Counted from the stretch's first letter, positions 47,975 through 58,793 are shown. The stretch: 64,000 bases of DNA from Paraburkholderia podalyriae (GCF_014397785.1 NZ_VZQQ01000001.1:186001-250000); one strand, 5' to 3'. Program-made: numbers and translations. The notes: generated by a model not told the origin, from the sequence alone.

Positions 47975-48388
47975 ATGAACGCCATCCAAATCCGCCTCCT
48001 GTCGCTCGCGCTGTTCGCCGCTTTCTGCGCGACGCTGACCTACTGGATCATCACGCTGAGTACGATGTCCGGCGCGCCGTTGCCGGCTGCCGCCGCGCAT
48101 GCGCAGGTCTCGACCGATCAGGCCGCGACGCTGTTCGGCGGGCAACTCACACGCAACGTCAATCAGGACATCCATCTCTTTGGCATCCTCGCGTTGAGCG
48201 AAGGCGCCGCGGCGATCGTCAGCGTCGGCGGCGAGCCGCCGCATGCGGTGTCGCTCGGCGGCACGCTGATGCAAGGCACGAAGCTCTCCGAAGTTCGCGC
48301 CCGCTCGATCATCATCGACCGCAACGGCGCCCACTCGGAAATCTTCCTACCCGCCAACTCCAGCGGCCCCACCATTTACGTGCGCTGA
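47975..48388 (+). CDS. gspC: Type II secretion system protein C
   Basis: The 137-residue product has one N-terminal membrane helix (LLSLALFAAFCATLTYWIITL) and a periplasmic homology region (LFGILALSEGAAAIVSVGGEPPHAVSLGGTL). It links the inner-membrane platform to the secretin GspD. It is short because it lacks the C-terminal PDZ domain seen in gamma-proteobacteria. It lies on the strand opposite to all other gsp genes, between gspF and gspG. GTG 47969 is an alternative start. Confidence 0.93.
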   Translation: MNAIQIRLLSLALFAAFCATLTYWIITLSTMSGAPLPAAAAHAQVSTDQAATLFGGQLTRNVNQDIHLFGILALSEGAAAIVSVGGEPPHAVSLGGTLMQGTKLSEVRARSIIIDRNGAHSEIFLPANSSGPTIYVR

Positions 48389-48463
48389 AACCCGAAGCGG
48401 TTGCGCGGCTGATACCGCACGCCGCGTAATCCTTTCTGTTCCCGCCTCGCGCTACGTCTACGC

Positions 48464-49681
48464 CTACTGCACGAGGTTGTTCAGCTCGATGATCGGCAGC
48501 ATCACCGCGAGCACGATCACCAGCACTACGCCCCCCATCGCCAGAATCAGCAGCGGCTCGAGCAGGCTCGTCAGGAACATCGTGCGACGCTCCAGTTCGC
48601 GCGCTTCGCCGTCGGCCGCGCGGTCGAGCATCGTCGTCACGTCGCCGGTCGCTTCGCCCGAGCGGATCAGGTGCACGAGCACCGGCGGAAACGTCTTCGT
48701 GTTACCGAGCGCGCGCGACAGCGACGTCCCTTCGCGCACCCGCACGATCGCGTCGTCGATGTTTTCACGCATCGCGTTGTTGCTGAGCGTTTCGGCCGCG
48801 GCTTGCAACGCGCGCAGAATCGGCACGCCCGCCGCGGTCAGAATGCCGAGCGTGCTCGCAAAGCGCACGGTGTTATAGCCGCGCACGAGCTTGCCCATCA
48901 GCGGCGCGGTAAGCAGCCAGCGGTCGAAGGCGAGACGCGGCGCCGGTTGCCTGAGCGTCGCACGCACCAGATAGGCGACCACGATCACGCCGATCAGCAC
49001 CGCCCACCACCAATGCCGGACGAAGCCGGACAGCGCCATCATCACGATCGTCAGAAACGGCAGTTGCTGCTTCGTGCTCGCGAACACGTTGACGACCTGC
49101 GGCACCACATAGCTGAGCAGGAACGTGACGATGCCCAACGCGATGATCGTGACGATCGTCGGATACGTGAACGCGAGCACGATCTTTTGCTTCAGCGCAT
49201 TGCGCTGCTCGATGTAGTCCGCGAGCCGCGACAGCACCAGTCCGAGCTTGCCCGTGTGTTCGCCGGCCGCGACCAGCGCGCGGTAGATCTCGGGGAAATC
49301 CTTCGGATGCTGCTGCAGCGCATTCGCGAGCGAATGACCGCCGAGCACCTCGGCGCGAATCGCCGCCATCAGCTCGCGGATGTAGTCGCGCTCCGACTGC
49401 TCGGTGAGCACCGCGAGCGCTTCGTCGAGCGGCAGGCCCGCGATCAGCAGACTCGCGAGCTGCCGCGTCAGAATGGCCTGCTCGCGCTGTGACAGACGAC
49501 GCCCGAGCGCGAGCCGCTGATTGCGCTCGCCGCGCGTACGCGACGCCGCCGGTTCGACGACGAGCGGGGTGAGTCCCTGCGAGCGCAGGTTGGTGCGCGC
49601 GCCGCGCGCACTGTCGGCGTCGAGCACGCCTTTTTGTGCCTTGCCCGCCGCGTCGATCGCTTCGAAACGGAATGCCGGCAT
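48464..49681 (-). CDS. gspF: Type II secretion system inner-membrane protein F
   Basis: The 405-residue product is the polytopic platform protein with two cytoplasmic repeats (LTRQLASLLIAGLPLDEALAVL and FASTLGILTAAGVPILRALQAA) and three membrane helices. Length and motifs are complete. It follows gspE by 4 bp. Confidence 0.96.
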   Translation of the reverse strand: MPAFRFEAIDAAGKAQKGVLDADSARGARTNLRSQGLTPLVVEPAASRTRGERNQRLALGRRLSQREQAILTRQLASLLIAGLPLDEALAVLTEQSERDYIRELMAAIRAEVLGGHSLANALQQHPKDFPEIYRALVAAGEHTGKLGLVLSRLADYIEQRNALKQKIVLAFTYPTIVTIIALGIVTFLLSYVVPQVVNVFASTKQQLPFLTIVMMALSGFVRHWWWAVLIGVIVVAYLVRATLRQPAPRLAFDRWLLTAPLMGKLVRGYNTVRFASTLGILTAAGVPILRALQAAAETLSNNAMRENIDDAIVRVREGTSLSRALGNTKTFPPVLVHLIRSGEATGDVTTMLDRAADGEARELERRTMFLTSLLEPLLILAMGGVVLVIVLAVMLPIIELNNLVQ

Positions 49682-49685
49682 GCGC

Positions 49686-51209
49686 TTATGCTCCGCCCGT
49701 CACGCGAATCACTTCTTCGAGCGACGTCAGTCCCGATGCGAGCCAGCGCTCCGAATCGTCGCGCAGCGTGCGCATGCCCTGCGCGCGGCCCGCCTGGAGA
49801 ATTTCGGCGTCCGCCGCGTTGCGGTGGATCAGCGCACGGATCGTGTCATCGATCAGCAGCAGCTCGTAGACGCCGCGCCGTCCCGCGTAACCGGATTGGC
49901 CACAACGGTCGCAGCCGACCGGATGCCAGCGCTTGCTGCCGTCCTCTTCGGTGCGCTCTTCGCGGCACACCGGGCACAGGCGCCGCACGAGCCGCTGCGC
50001 GAGCACGCCAAGCAGCGACGAAGCGAGCAGATACGGCTCGACGCCCATGTCGGTCAGACGCGTAACGGCGGATGCCGCGTCGTTCGTGTGCAGCGTCGCG
50101 AGCACCAGGTGGCCGGTCAGCGACGCCTGCACCGCGATCTGCGCGGTTTCGAGGTCGCGGATTTCACCGATCATGATGACGTCCGGGTCCTGACGCAGAA
50201 TCGAGCGCAACGCGCGCGCGAAGCTCATGCCGATCCGCTCGTTGACCTGGGTCTGGCCGATGCCGGACAGGTCGTATTCGATCGGGTCTTCCACCGTCAT
50301 GATGTTGGTGGTCGCCGTCTCCAGTCGCGACATCGACGCATACAGCGTCGTGGTCTTGCCGGAGCCGGTCGGGCCCGTCACGAGCACGATGCCATGCGGC
50401 TTGCCGATCAGCTTGTCGAACTTGCCGAGCGTGTCGGATGCCATGCCCAGCGCTTCGAGATTCAGTCGCGCCGCGTCTTTTTCAAGCAGCCGTAGCACCG
50501 CGCGCTCGCCGTGGCCGGTGGGCAGCGTCGACACGCGCACGTCGACCGGACGACCGCCGACGCGCAGCGTGATGCGGCCGTCCTGCGGCAAACGTTTCTC
50601 CGCGATGTCGAGCTGCGCCATGATCTTGATCCGCGAGATCAGCGCGCCGTGCAGCGCTTTTTTCGGCCGCACGACGTCGCGCAGCGTGCCGTCGACGCGA
50701 AAGCGCACCACAGACGCATTCTCGAACGGCTCGATGTGAATATCCGATGCCTGCTCGCGAGCCGCTTGCGTGAGCAGCGCGTTGATCATGCGGATAATCG
50801 GCGCGTCGTCTTCCGATTCGAGCAGATCCTCGACCTCGGGGATGTCCTGCATCAGACGCGACAGATCGACTTCACCTTCCACTTCGCCGACCACCTGCGC
50901 GGCGCTGCCGTCCTGGCGCGCATACGCGTGGTTGATCGCCTGCGCGAGTTCGTCGGCGGGCACCCGCACGACCGATACCGTGCCGTAATTGCGCGCGACT
51001 TCGGCAAGCGCAGCTTCGCTCGTGCGCTCGCTGATCCAGACTTCAAGGCTATCGGCATGCTGATGCGCGACCAGAATCTGGCCGCTGCGCGCGAAGCCGT
51101 ATGGCACGAGCCGGGCGGCGAGCGGCGAGGGCGCCGCGCGCTCTCCGGCGGCGGCCTCACCGTTCAGCAGACGTTGCGATGGCGCGGCTTGCGCGGGCGT
51201 CTGCGTCAC
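49686..51209 (-). CDS. gspE: Type II secretion system ATPase E
   Basis: The 507-residue product has an N-terminal GspL-binding domain, Walker A (GPTGSGKTTTLY), the Asp box (MTVEDPIEY) and Walker B (PDVIMIGEIRDLETAQIA). A zinc-binding loop follows with two CxxC pairs (CPVCREER and CDRCGQ). It powers pseudopilus assembly. It overlaps gspD by 4 bp. Confidence 0.97.
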   Translation of the reverse strand: MTQTPAQAAPSQRLLNGEAAAGERAAPSPLAARLVPYGFARSGQILVAHQHADSLEVWISERTSEAALAEVARNYGTVSVVRVPADELAQAINHAYARQDGSAAQVVGEVEGEVDLSRLMQDIPEVEDLLESEDDAPIIRMINALLTQAAREQASDIHIEPFENASVVRFRVDGTLRDVVRPKKALHGALISRIKIMAQLDIAEKRLPQDGRITLRVGGRPVDVRVSTLPTGHGERAVLRLLEKDAARLNLEALGMASDTLGKFDKLIGKPHGIVLVTGPTGSGKTTTLYASMSRLETATTNIMTVEDPIEYDLSGIGQTQVNERIGMSFARALRSILRQDPDVIMIGEIRDLETAQIAVQASLTGHLVLATLHTNDAASAVTRLTDMGVEPYLLASSLLGVLAQRLVRRLCPVCREERTEEDGSKRWHPVGCDRCGQSGYAGRRGVYELLLIDDTIRALIHRNAADAEILQAGRAQGMRTLRDDSERWLASGLTSLEEVIRVTGGA

Positions 51210-53620
51210 GGACGCGCTCCCGGCGACACCGTGCTCGGCATCGCGCCGCTTGCCGGATTTGCGAGCGCCGGTTGCGGCGCGGTTTGCGGCATCGTCTGCG
51301 GCACCGGTTGCGTCGTGGGCTGCACGGAGGCTTGCGGCACGGCCTGCGGCGGTACCTGCTGAGGAACCTGTTGGGGCGCCTGCTGCGGCATCATCTGCTG
51401 GCGGCGCATCTGGTTCAGGTCGAACAGGTTCAGCGCCGGCACCCCGCCCTGGCTCGGGCCGAGCGGCATCGGCGGCACGACCGGATCGTCGCGATCCTTC
51501 ATGATGTTGTTGTCCGAACGGTACGCACCCTGCACACCCTGGATGTAGTCGTAGCGGTTCGCGGTGACGGCCTGCGTGGTGCCGTGGTCGCTCAGGATGA
51601 CCGGGCGCAAAAATACCATCAGGTTAGTCTTGTTGCGGGTCTTCTGCTCGGAGCGGAACAGCTGGCCCAGCCACGGAATGTCGCCGAGCAGCGGCACCTT
51701 GCTGTTGTTGACCTGATAGTTGTCCTGCATCAGGCCGCCGAGCACGATGATCTCGCCGTTATCGCACAGCACGCTCGACTGGATCGAACGCTTCGTGAAT
51801 TCCGGGCCCGCCGGGTTCGTCGCCGCGTTGTTCGTACCGTTCACGATCGCCGAATCTTCCGTGTAGAGCTGCAGCTTCAGGATGCCGCCGTCGGTAATCT
51901 GCGGCTTCACGTGCAGCGTCAGACCGACGTCGACACGGTCGAACGTATTGAACGCCGCGCTCGTCGTGCCGCTCGTCAGGTTCGAGTACGAACCGGTCTG
52001 GATCGGCACGTTGGTACCGACGATGATCTTCGCTTCTTCGTTGTCGAGCGTGATCAGGTTCGGCGTGGACAGCACGTTCGCGTCGGCGGTCTGCGACAGC
52101 GCCTGCAGCAGCGCGCCGAGACCTTGCACGCCGAAAATGTTGTGAATCCAGCCGACGTTGAGGCCCTGTTGCAGGCCCGAGCTGGCCAATGCCGTCGCGA
52201 GGCCGCCGGTCGAGCCAGCCGCCGCGGCTGCCGCGGTCAGGTTGATGATACTGTTGCTCGAGCCCGTCTGGAGGTTCGTGCCCGCAAACACCGAGTTGTT
52301 CGCGACCTGCCACTGAATGCCGAGGTTGCCGCTCGTATTCGAGTTCAGCTCGACGATCAGTGCCTCGATATACACCTGCGCGCGACGCGCATCGAGCTGG
52401 TCGATCACCGCGCGCAAGTTGCGGTACACCGCTTCAGGCGCCGTGATGATCAGCGAGTTGGTGGCGGGATCGGCCGTGATCATGCCGCCGCCCTGGTCCT
52501 CGCTCTTTTCCTTGTCGCTGCCGAGAAAGCCGCCACTACTACCGTACGAGCCCGAGGCGCCACCGCCCATCGGTGAGTTCATCGAGCTGCCGCCGAGGCC
52601 GCCCGACGGCAACGGCGGCGTGCCCGACGTGCCCGTCGCATTGCTGGTGTTCGACAGACCGCCGCCACCACCACCACCACCACCACTGGTGTTCTGGTTG
52701 AACGAGTTCGCCTCGTTCGTGCCGCCCGACGAGCCTTCGCCGCCGCCCTTGCCGAGCATGTTGCGAAGCGTGCGCGCGAGCTTGGTCGCGTCCGCGTTGC
52801 GAAGCGGCACGACGTGAATGTTGCCCGGCATCGTGGTCGGCACGTCGAGCTGTTTCGCGAGCTCCCTTGCCGCCGCGAGACGGGCGGTGTTCGACGCGCG
52901 CATCAGCAGCGAGTTGGTGCGCGGATCCGACGAGATCGACACCTTCAGCGTCGCATCCGTGCTGCCGATCGAGCCCGGGTCCAGCATCTTGTTCATCTGC
53001 TGCGCGATGTCGATCGCATTGGCGTTCTTCAGCGGCACGACTGCGACCGACTGGCCCGCCGCGCTATCGACGCCCGCGATGATCTGGGCAATGCGCCGCA
53101 CGTTGTCGGCGTAATCGGTGACGACGATCGTATTGTTGGCGGGGTACGCGGCGACGGTGTTGTTCGGCGAGATCAGCGGACGCAGTACCGGCAGCAGGTT
53201 GTTGGCCGATTCGTTCCTCAGCGTGAAGACCTGCGTGACAATCTGGTCGCCGCGCGCCGTCGGCGCGTTGCCGACGTAGGTCGGCACGCCTTGCAGCTTG
53301 GCGTCGGCCTCGGGCACCACTTTCAGCACGCCATGATCCTGCACGAGCGCGAAGCCCTGCATGCGCAGCGCTGACTGTAAGGTTTTGAGTGCCTGATCCT
53401 CGGGCACCGCGTTTTCCGACACGAGGTTCAGTTGCCCCTTCACCCGCGGATCGACGATGATCGTCTTGCCGGTGGCAGCGCCGATCGCCTTGGCGACCTG
53501 GTCGATGTCAGCGTTGACGAAGTTGAGTGTCACCTCTGCCCGTGCTGTCTGCGCGGTGATCAGTCCAGCCACCAGCAGCGCCGTTGCCACGCGACGCAAA
53601 CCCATACAATTTCTTCTCAT
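51206..53620 (-). CDS. gspD: Type II secretion system secretin D
   Basis: The 804-residue product has a signal peptide (ALLVAGLITAQTARA), N0-N3 domains, a long Gly/Ser-rich insert with nine consecutive Gly (about residues 300-370) and a secretin core (VPLLGDIPWLGQLFRS). The Gln/Pro-rich tail is unusual but common in this family. It forms the outer-membrane pore. It is the first gene of gspD-E-F. ATG 53605 is an alternative start. Confidence 0.97.
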   Translation of the reverse strand: MRRNCMGLRRVATALLVAGLITAQTARAEVTLNFVNADIDQVAKAIGAATGKTIIVDPRVKGQLNLVSENAVPEDQALKTLQSALRMQGFALVQDHGVLKVVPEADAKLQGVPTYVGNAPTARGDQIVTQVFTLRNESANNLLPVLRPLISPNNTVAAYPANNTIVVTDYADNVRRIAQIIAGVDSAAGQSVAVVPLKNANAIDIAQQMNKMLDPGSIGSTDATLKVSISSDPRTNSLLMRASNTARLAAARELAKQLDVPTTMPGNIHVVPLRNADATKLARTLRNMLGKGGGEGSSGGTNEANSFNQNTSGGGGGGGGGLSNTSNATGTSGTPPLPSGGLGGSSMNSPMGGGASGSYGSSGGFLGSDKEKSEDQGGGMITADPATNSLIITAPEAVYRNLRAVIDQLDARRAQVYIEALIVELNSNTSGNLGIQWQVANNSVFAGTNLQTGSSNSIINLTAAAAAAGSTGGLATALASSGLQQGLNVGWIHNIFGVQGLGALLQALSQTADANVLSTPNLITLDNEEAKIIVGTNVPIQTGSYSNLTSGTTSAAFNTFDRVDVGLTLHVKPQITDGGILKLQLYTEDSAIVNGTNNAATNPAGPEFTKRSIQSSVLCDNGEIIVLGGLMQDNYQVNNSKVPLLGDIPWLGQLFRSEQKTRNKTNLMVFLRPVILSDHGTTQAVTANRYDYIQGVQGAYRSDNNIMKDRDDPVVPPMPLGPSQGGVPALNLFDLNQMRRQQMMPQQAPQQVPQQVPPQAVPQASVQPTTQPVPQTMPQTAPQPALANPASGAMPSTVSPGARP

Positions 53621-54104
53621 GGAATGTGATATCGATGCCGGCAGCCGCTGCCACCGACGGTCATGCGATGCGGACCTGGCAGCAAGCCACCGCCCGGTCG
53701 GTCTGCATGCCGGCCCTAAAAGCGATTGTCGCTTCGAGCTGCTGCGTCCCGACGTCCGAAAAAAACGAACAGTAACAGCTTTTCATGTCGGATTTGAAAC
53801 AAAACAAGGGGCCCCATCCGAATCCCTTAAGGAATCGCTGAGTTGTCATCCAATTGAAAGCTAACCAGCACCATACGCGCACGCTATTACCCGGCTTTGG
53901 TGCGGTCTTATGTCGGTTAGCCAACTTGACGAAGGTCGGACTGCCGGTATGATACGAGCCGTTCGACTCACAGAAATGTGTTTGCTGACGCGGGTTTTCC
54001 CCGATACTCGACAAACGCCCGGCCAGCTTGCCGTTGCGGCCGAAACGCGGTTGTCAAACCCCCTTACCGATTCTTACTTCGGGTTTATTCAGTCGTCTTG
54101 ACCG
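53621..54104. other. Divergent region between gspD and a lytic transglycosylase gene
   Basis: This 484-bp gap, of lower GC than its surroundings, includes a plus-strand promoter at 53926-53953. The minus-strand gspD promoter was not identified. No gene or RNA is evident. Confidence 0.45.
53926..53953 (+). promoter_or_regulatory. Predicted sigma70 promoter of the transglycosylase gene
   Basis: TTGACG (53926-53931), a 16-bp spacer and TATGAT (53948-53953) lie 150 bp upstream of the start codon. Confidence 0.55.
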
Positions 54105-54548
54105 ATGAAACGTCCGCTCGTCACCGTCGCCGCCACGCTCGCGCTGCTCGCCGCAGCCGGCTCCGCGCGCGCCGACTGCTTCGACGAGGCGGCGAAGTAC
54201 CAGAAGGTCAATCCGCTGATTTTACGGGCGATCGCCTGGCAGGAGTCGCACAACCGGCCGGGTGCGCAGCACAAGAACGCGAACGGCTCGATCGACTACG
54301 GCGTGATGCAGATCAATTCGGTGCATTTGCCAGTGCTCGCGCAGTACGGAATCTCACAAGGCACGCTGATGGAGCCGTGCAAGAACGTTTATATCGCGGC
54401 CTGGCATCTGCGCCGCCAGATGAACAAGTACGGCAATACCTGGCAGGCGGTCGGCGCATACCACTCGGAGACGCCGGCGTTGCGGGACAAATACGCGCAA
54501 CAGATCGCGGCGATTCTACGCAGCTGGAAGTTGATGCCTGCGCAGTAG
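54105..54548 (+). CDS. Lytic transglycosylase, SLT/VirB1-like
   Basis: The 147-residue product has a signal peptide ([19 protein letters not shown]) and a lysozyme-like fold with the catalytic Glu in [25 protein letters not shown] and the WQAVGAYHS element follow. It cleaves peptidoglycan, as IagB-type accessory enzymes of secretion systems do. Its place beside gspD suggests a role in making room for the secretin, which is inferred only. Confidence 0.92.
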   Translation: MKRPLVTVAATLALLAAAGSARADCFDEAAKYQKVNPLILRAIAWQESHNRPGAQHKNANGSIDYGVMQINSVHLPVLAQYGISQGTLMEPCKNVYIAAWHLRRQMNKYGNTWQAVGAYHSETPALRDKYAQQIAAILRSWKLMPAQ

Positions 54549-54714
54549 GCCGCAGTGGCTATTTGCAGCGCTGTCGCTCGCGCGGGCCGCGCCCGTTTTG
54601 ATGCACAATGCGGCTTCATGCTGCCGCCGCGCCGTCTATGCGCCGTCGCACCGCCGCCGACCCTATGGCCCCGCGCCCGGCACGTCTTCCAATCTTCCCG
54701 TATTCCGTACCGCG

Positions 54715-56004
54715 ATGAACCAGCCGCTATTGCCCATCACCGTGCTCTCCGGTTTTCTGGGCGCCGGCAAGACCACACTCCTGAATCACATCCTCGCGAA
54801 TCGCACCGGTTTGCGCGTCGCGGTGATCGTCAACGATCTCGCCGCCGTCAATATCGACCCGACGCTCGTGCGCAAGGTGGCCGAGCCGTCGCATGTCGAT
54901 GATCAGGTCGTCGAACTCACGAACGGCTGCATCTGCTGCACTCAGCAGGACGACCTGCTGAATGGAATCCGTCGTCTCGCCGGCGAAAAGCGCTTCGACG
55001 CGCTCGTGATCGAATCGACCGGCGTCGCCGAGCCGATGTCCATTGCCGAGACCCTCACGTTCGTCGACGACAACGAAGGCGGATCGATCGCGGACGTCGC
55101 GCGGCTCGATACGATGGTCACGATCGTCGATGCGTCCAACTTTCTGCGCGACTACGCGTCGGCCGACGCGCTCGCCGAACGCGGCATCGCGCTCGACGAA
55201 GACGATGACCGCACGATCGTCGAATTGCTGATCGAGCAGATCGAGTTTTGTGACCTGCTCGTCGTGAACAAGATGGATCTGGTCAGCGCCGACGCGCTCG
55301 CGCGTTTGCAGCGCGTCCTCGCGCGCCTGAACCCGCGCGCGGTGCAGCTCGTGAGCCGCTTCGCCGACGTCCCGCTCGACCAGGTGCTGAACAGCGGACG
55401 CTTCGATTTCGACGAAACGTCGAACGCGCCGGGCTGGCTCGCGGCGCTCGAACACACGCATCAGGACCAGCACGGCAGTCATCACGGCCACGTGCACCAC
55501 ACCGAAGCCGACGAATACGGCGTCGGCCATTTCGTCTATCGCGCACGCCGGCCGTTTCATCCGCAGCGGCTGTGGGAGCTGCTGCATCAGGAGTGGAAGG
55601 GCGTACTGCGTAGCAAGGGATTCTTCTGGCTCGCGACGCGCAACGATGTCGGCGGCTCGCTATCGCAGGCCGGCGGCGCTTGCCGGCACGGTCCGGCGGG
55701 CATGTGGTGGGCCGCGCAGGTTCGCAGCGAATGGCCCGAAGGCGACGACGAACTGGCCACCGAAATCGCCGCCGACTGGTACGGCGCGCCGGACGATATG
55801 AGCATCGGCGATCGTCGTCAGGAGTTCGTGCTGATCGGTTTCGACCTCGACCCCGCCATCTGGCGCGCGAAGTTCGACGCCTGCCTGCTCACCGACGACG
55901 AATACGCGCTCGGGCCGCAAGGCTGGCAGCAGTTCCCCGATCCGTTCCCGGCGTGGGAGTTCGATGAACACGATCACGATGAGAACGCGCATCGTCACGA
56001 CTGA
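54715..56004 (+). CDS. CobW/G3E-family GTPase, zinc-chaperone (ZigA/ZagA) type
   Basis: The 429-residue product has the P-loop [15 protein letters not shown] at about residue 12, the metal motif [12 protein letters not shown] (CxCC) at about 75, ESTGVAEP and NKMD. A His-rich loop follows ([16 protein letters not shown], near 240), and the C-terminal CobW domain ends in a His/Asp tail. Such proteins deliver zinc to enzymes when zinc is scarce. The longer frame to 54598 is not supported. No Zur box was identified with confidence. Confidence 0.93.
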   Translation: MNQPLLPITVLSGFLGAGKTTLLNHILANRTGLRVAVIVNDLAAVNIDPTLVRKVAEPSHVDDQVVELTNGCICCTQQDDLLNGIRRLAGEKRFDALVIESTGVAEPMSIAETLTFVDDNEGGSIADVARLDTMVTIVDASNFLRDYASADALAERGIALDEDDDRTIVELLIEQIEFCDLLVVNKMDLVSADALARLQRVLARLNPRAVQLVSRFADVPLDQVLNSGRFDFDETSNAPGWLAALEHTHQDQHGSHHGHVHHTEADEYGVGHFVYRARRPFHPQRLWELLHQEWKGVLRSKGFFWLATRNDVGGSLSQAGGACRHGPAGMWWAAQVRSEWPEGDDELATEIAADWYGAPDDMSIGDRRQEFVLIGFDLDPAIWRAKFDACLLTDDEYALGPQGWQQFPDPFPAWEFDEHDHDENAHRHD

Positions 56005-56042
56005 ACGAAGCACGCGCCGGGTTTGAATCACACGCACGGACG

Positions 56043-56068
56043 AAAAAAAACCCGCCGTAGGCGGGTTT
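56043..56068 (-). terminator. Terminator between the convergent GTPase and hupB genes
   Basis: AAACCCGCC (56048-56056) and GGCGGGTTT (56060-56068) form a perfect stem. On the minus strand it is followed by eight Ts, so it ends hupB, and it may also work for the plus strand. Confidence 0.88.
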
Positions 56069-56101
56069 CTCGCGGGTGTCAACTGCCCGGCAGTAATCTG
56101 C

Positions 56102-56380
56102 TTAGCGCTTGTTGACCGAGTCCTTGAACGCCTTGCCTGCCGTGAACTTGACGGTCTTGGCAGCCGGAATCTTGATAGATTCGCCGGTCTTCGGATTGCG
56201 ACCCGTACGCGCTGCGCGCTTGCCCGAACCAAAACTGCCGAAGCCGATCAACTGGACCGCCTCACCCTTCGACACAGACTTCTTGATGACTTCAAGCAAC
56301 GTGTCCAGCGTTTCACCGGTTTGAGCCTTGCTGGCGCCCGTCTGTCCTGCGACAGCGTCGATCAGTTCCTGTTTGTTCAT
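56102..56380 (-). CDS. hupB: DNA-binding protein HU-beta
   Basis: The 92-residue product is a complete [17 protein letters not shown] at the start, the beta-arm ([22 protein letters not shown]) and the end AFKDSVNKR. It bends and compacts DNA and assists replication initiation. A good AAGGAACC-type site precedes the ATG. Confidence 0.98.
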   Translation of the reverse strand: MNKQELIDAVAGQTGASKAQTGETLDTLLEVIKKSVSKGEAVQLIGFGSFGSGKRAARTGRNPKTGESIKIPAAKTVKFTAGKAFKDSVNKR

Positions 56381-56825
56381 TAAGGTTCCTTTCTGAGTTT
56401 AGGTTGATACGAACAGCGCGACCGCGCCGATTATATGTGCGCGCACCGCGCCGTCGAGCAGCTGCGGCCCCGATCCTGAAGATCTCTCGCGCCGGACAAA
56501 ACACCGTTCGGCGGCCGTGCTGCCGCTCCCTTCGCGGCGCTTGCTATGATAGCGCAGCGCAAACCCAATCAGGATAAGGGTTTCGAGGAATTGCACGGTT
56601 TTCGGGCCGTTCTTGCAAGGAAATCGAATTTTGCCCCTCAGCACCCCCTAAACGAGGGCTGAAACCCAGTCCTGGCGGGGATTAGCGTTGGTTTTTGCCA
56701 ACGCAGCAAAGCGTCTAAAAGCGTCCTGAAAGGTTTTTTACCGCGACTCGCGCGCTGCGCGCGCCGACTCGGACCATCGAACCCGCTCTTTCGAGCGACC
56801 TTTTGAGCGTGTTTTTCCGTCGCGC
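56381..56825. other. Intergenic region between hupB and mnmC
   Basis: This 445-bp region contains a 7-bp hairpin GCGTTGG / CCAACGC (56685-56704) with a T-rich loop and otherwise promoter-type sequence. No gene is recognised. Confidence 0.4.
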
Positions 56826-58793
56826 ATGACCGATCCGCTAATCCCCGCCGTCCTCGCTTTCCGCGACAACGGCAGCCCCTTTTCGCCGCTCTACGACGAC
56901 ATCTATCACAGCGCCGTCGGCGCGCTCGAGCAGGCTCACTACGTCTTTCTGCGCGGCAACGAATTGCCCGAACGATGGCAGAGCCGTCGCACGTTCACCG
57001 TGCTCGAAACCGGTTTTGGCATCGGCATCAACTTTCTCGTTACGTGGGCTGCGTGGCGCGCCGATCCAGCACGCTGCGAGCGGCTGCATTTCGTGTCGAC
57101 CGAGAAGCATCCGTTTAGCGCCGCCGATCTGCGCCGCGTCCACACGGCAACGATCTCCGATCCGCTGATCGCCGAGCTCGCGCAAACGCTCGCGAACGCA
57201 TGGCCGATGCTCGTGCCCGGTACGCACCGGCTCGAATTCGAAGACGGCCGCGTCGTGCTGACGCTGGTCTTCGCCGATGCGCTCGACAGCCTGCCCGCGT
57301 TGCGGCTGCGTGCCGACGCGTTCTATCTGGATGGCTTTGCGCCCGCCAAAAATCCCGAGCTGTGGAGCCCGGCGATCTTCAAGGCGCTCGCGCGCGTCGC
57401 CGGCGATGGCGCGACCTTCTCCACCTATAGCAGCGCGGGCGATGTCAAACGCGCGTTGACGCAATGCGGCTTCGAGTATCGCAAGGTCGACGGCTTCGGC
57501 TGGAAACGCGCGATGCTGGTCGGCCGCTTCGCGCCGCGCTGGCGTGTGCGCCGTTATGAGCCGCCCGCGCCGTTCGCGCACGACGAGCGGCACGCGGTCG
57601 TGGTCGGCGCGGGACTGGCCGGCTGCGCGGTGATCGAGCGGCTTGCGGCGCGCGGCTGGCGCGTGACTTCGCTCGAGCGGCATGCGTCGGTTGCACGGGA
57701 TGCGTCCGGCAATCCAGCGGGCGTATTCCACCCGATGATTTCGCGCGACGACAGCGTCGCGTCGCGCGTCACGCGGGCGGGCTTCCTATACGCGCTGAAT
57801 CGTTGGGTCGCGCTCGAACGGACAGGGCACCGACTCACGCGCGGCGATCGCGGCCTGCTCCAGATCGCCGCGGACGACGACGAGGCAAGCGCAATCGGCG
57901 AGGCTATCGCCACGTTCCGCTATCCGTCCGACTATGTGACGCCGGTCTGCGCGTCCGATGCCGCGCAACTCGCCGGCATGCCGCTCGCGCGGGGCGGCTG
58001 GTTCTTTCCGCGCGGCGGCTGGATCGATCCGGCCTCGCTATGCGCGGCGCAATTCGCCTCGGCAGGCGGCTTGCTCGAACGACGCTTCGGCGTCGACGTC
58101 GCGCGGCTCGAACGTTCCGGCGATCAGTGGACCGTGTTCGATATCACGGGCAAGGTAGTCGCGCGGGCGCCAGTCGTGATCGTCGCGGGCGCGCATGAAG
58201 CGGCGCGCATCGCTGGCTTGCATCATGCGCCGACACGCAGCATTCGCGGTCAGTTGAGCTTGCTGCCGGCAGGTACCGTCGCACCGCTCGCGTTGCCGGT
58301 GATCGGCGAGGGCTACGCTGTGCCGCTCGGGAACGGCGTCACGCTGACGGGCGCGACCTATGAACTCGACGACCTCGACACGTCGCTGCGTGCGGACGGA
58401 CATCGCGAGAATATCGAGCGCGTCGCGCGGATGCTGCCGTCATTCGCAAGCGCGCGCGATGTCACGCCGCTGAGCTCGCTCCCCGGCCGCGTCGCGTTTC
58501 GCTGCGTGACCACGGACCGCATGCCGATGATCGGCCAGCTCGCCGACGAAGCCGAGGCCACGCGCCATGCCGCACGCCTGCGTGGCGCATGGCCGCTCGA
58601 CCTGCCGCGCGTCGACGGTCTGTACGGCGCATTCGCCTATGGTTCTCGCGGGCTGGTGTGGGCCGCGCTCGGCGCTGAGTTGATCGCCTCGCAGATCGAA
58701 GGCGAGCCGTGGCCGCTCGAACGCGATCTCGCCGAAGACATCGACCCCGCGCGTTTTCTGCTGCGTTCGCTGCGGCAGGGGACGATCGGTTAA
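56826..58793 (+). CDS. mnmC: Bifunctional tRNA mnm5s2U biosynthesis protein MnmC
   Basis: The 655-residue product fuses an N-terminal SAM-dependent methyltransferase (LETGFGIGINFL, FYLDGFAPAKNPELW) with a C-terminal FAD oxidoreductase from about residue 255 (AVVVGAGLAGCAVIERL; end GLYGAFAYGSRGLVWAALGAEL). It completes the modification of U34 that MnmE/MnmG begin, linking it functionally with mnmE at 16206. It is a complete two-domain enzyme. Confidence 0.96.
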   Translation: MTDPLIPAVLAFRDNGSPFSPLYDDIYHSAVGALEQAHYVFLRGNELPERWQSRRTFTVLETGFGIGINFLVTWAAWRADPARCERLHFVSTEKHPFSAADLRRVHTATISDPLIAELAQTLANAWPMLVPGTHRLEFEDGRVVLTLVFADALDSLPALRLRADAFYLDGFAPAKNPELWSPAIFKALARVAGDGATFSTYSSAGDVKRALTQCGFEYRKVDGFGWKRAMLVGRFAPRWRVRRYEPPAPFAHDERHAVVVGAGLAGCAVIERLAARGWRVTSLERHASVARDASGNPAGVFHPMISRDDSVASRVTRAGFLYALNRWVALERTGHRLTRGDRGLLQIAADDDEASAIGEAIATFRYPSDYVTPVCASDAAQLAGMPLARGGWFFPRGGWIDPASLCAAQFASAGGLLERRFGVDVARLERSGDQWTVFDITGKVVARAPVVIVAGAHEAARIAGLHHAPTRSIRGQLSLLPAGTVAPLALPVIGEGYAVPLGNGVTLTGATYELDDLDTSLRADGHRENIERVARMLPSFASARDVTPLSSLPGRVAFRCVTTDRMPMIGQLADEAEATRHAARLRGAWPLDLPRVDGLYGAFAYGSRGLVWAALGAELIASQIEGEPWPLERDLAEDIDPARFLLRSLRQGTIG

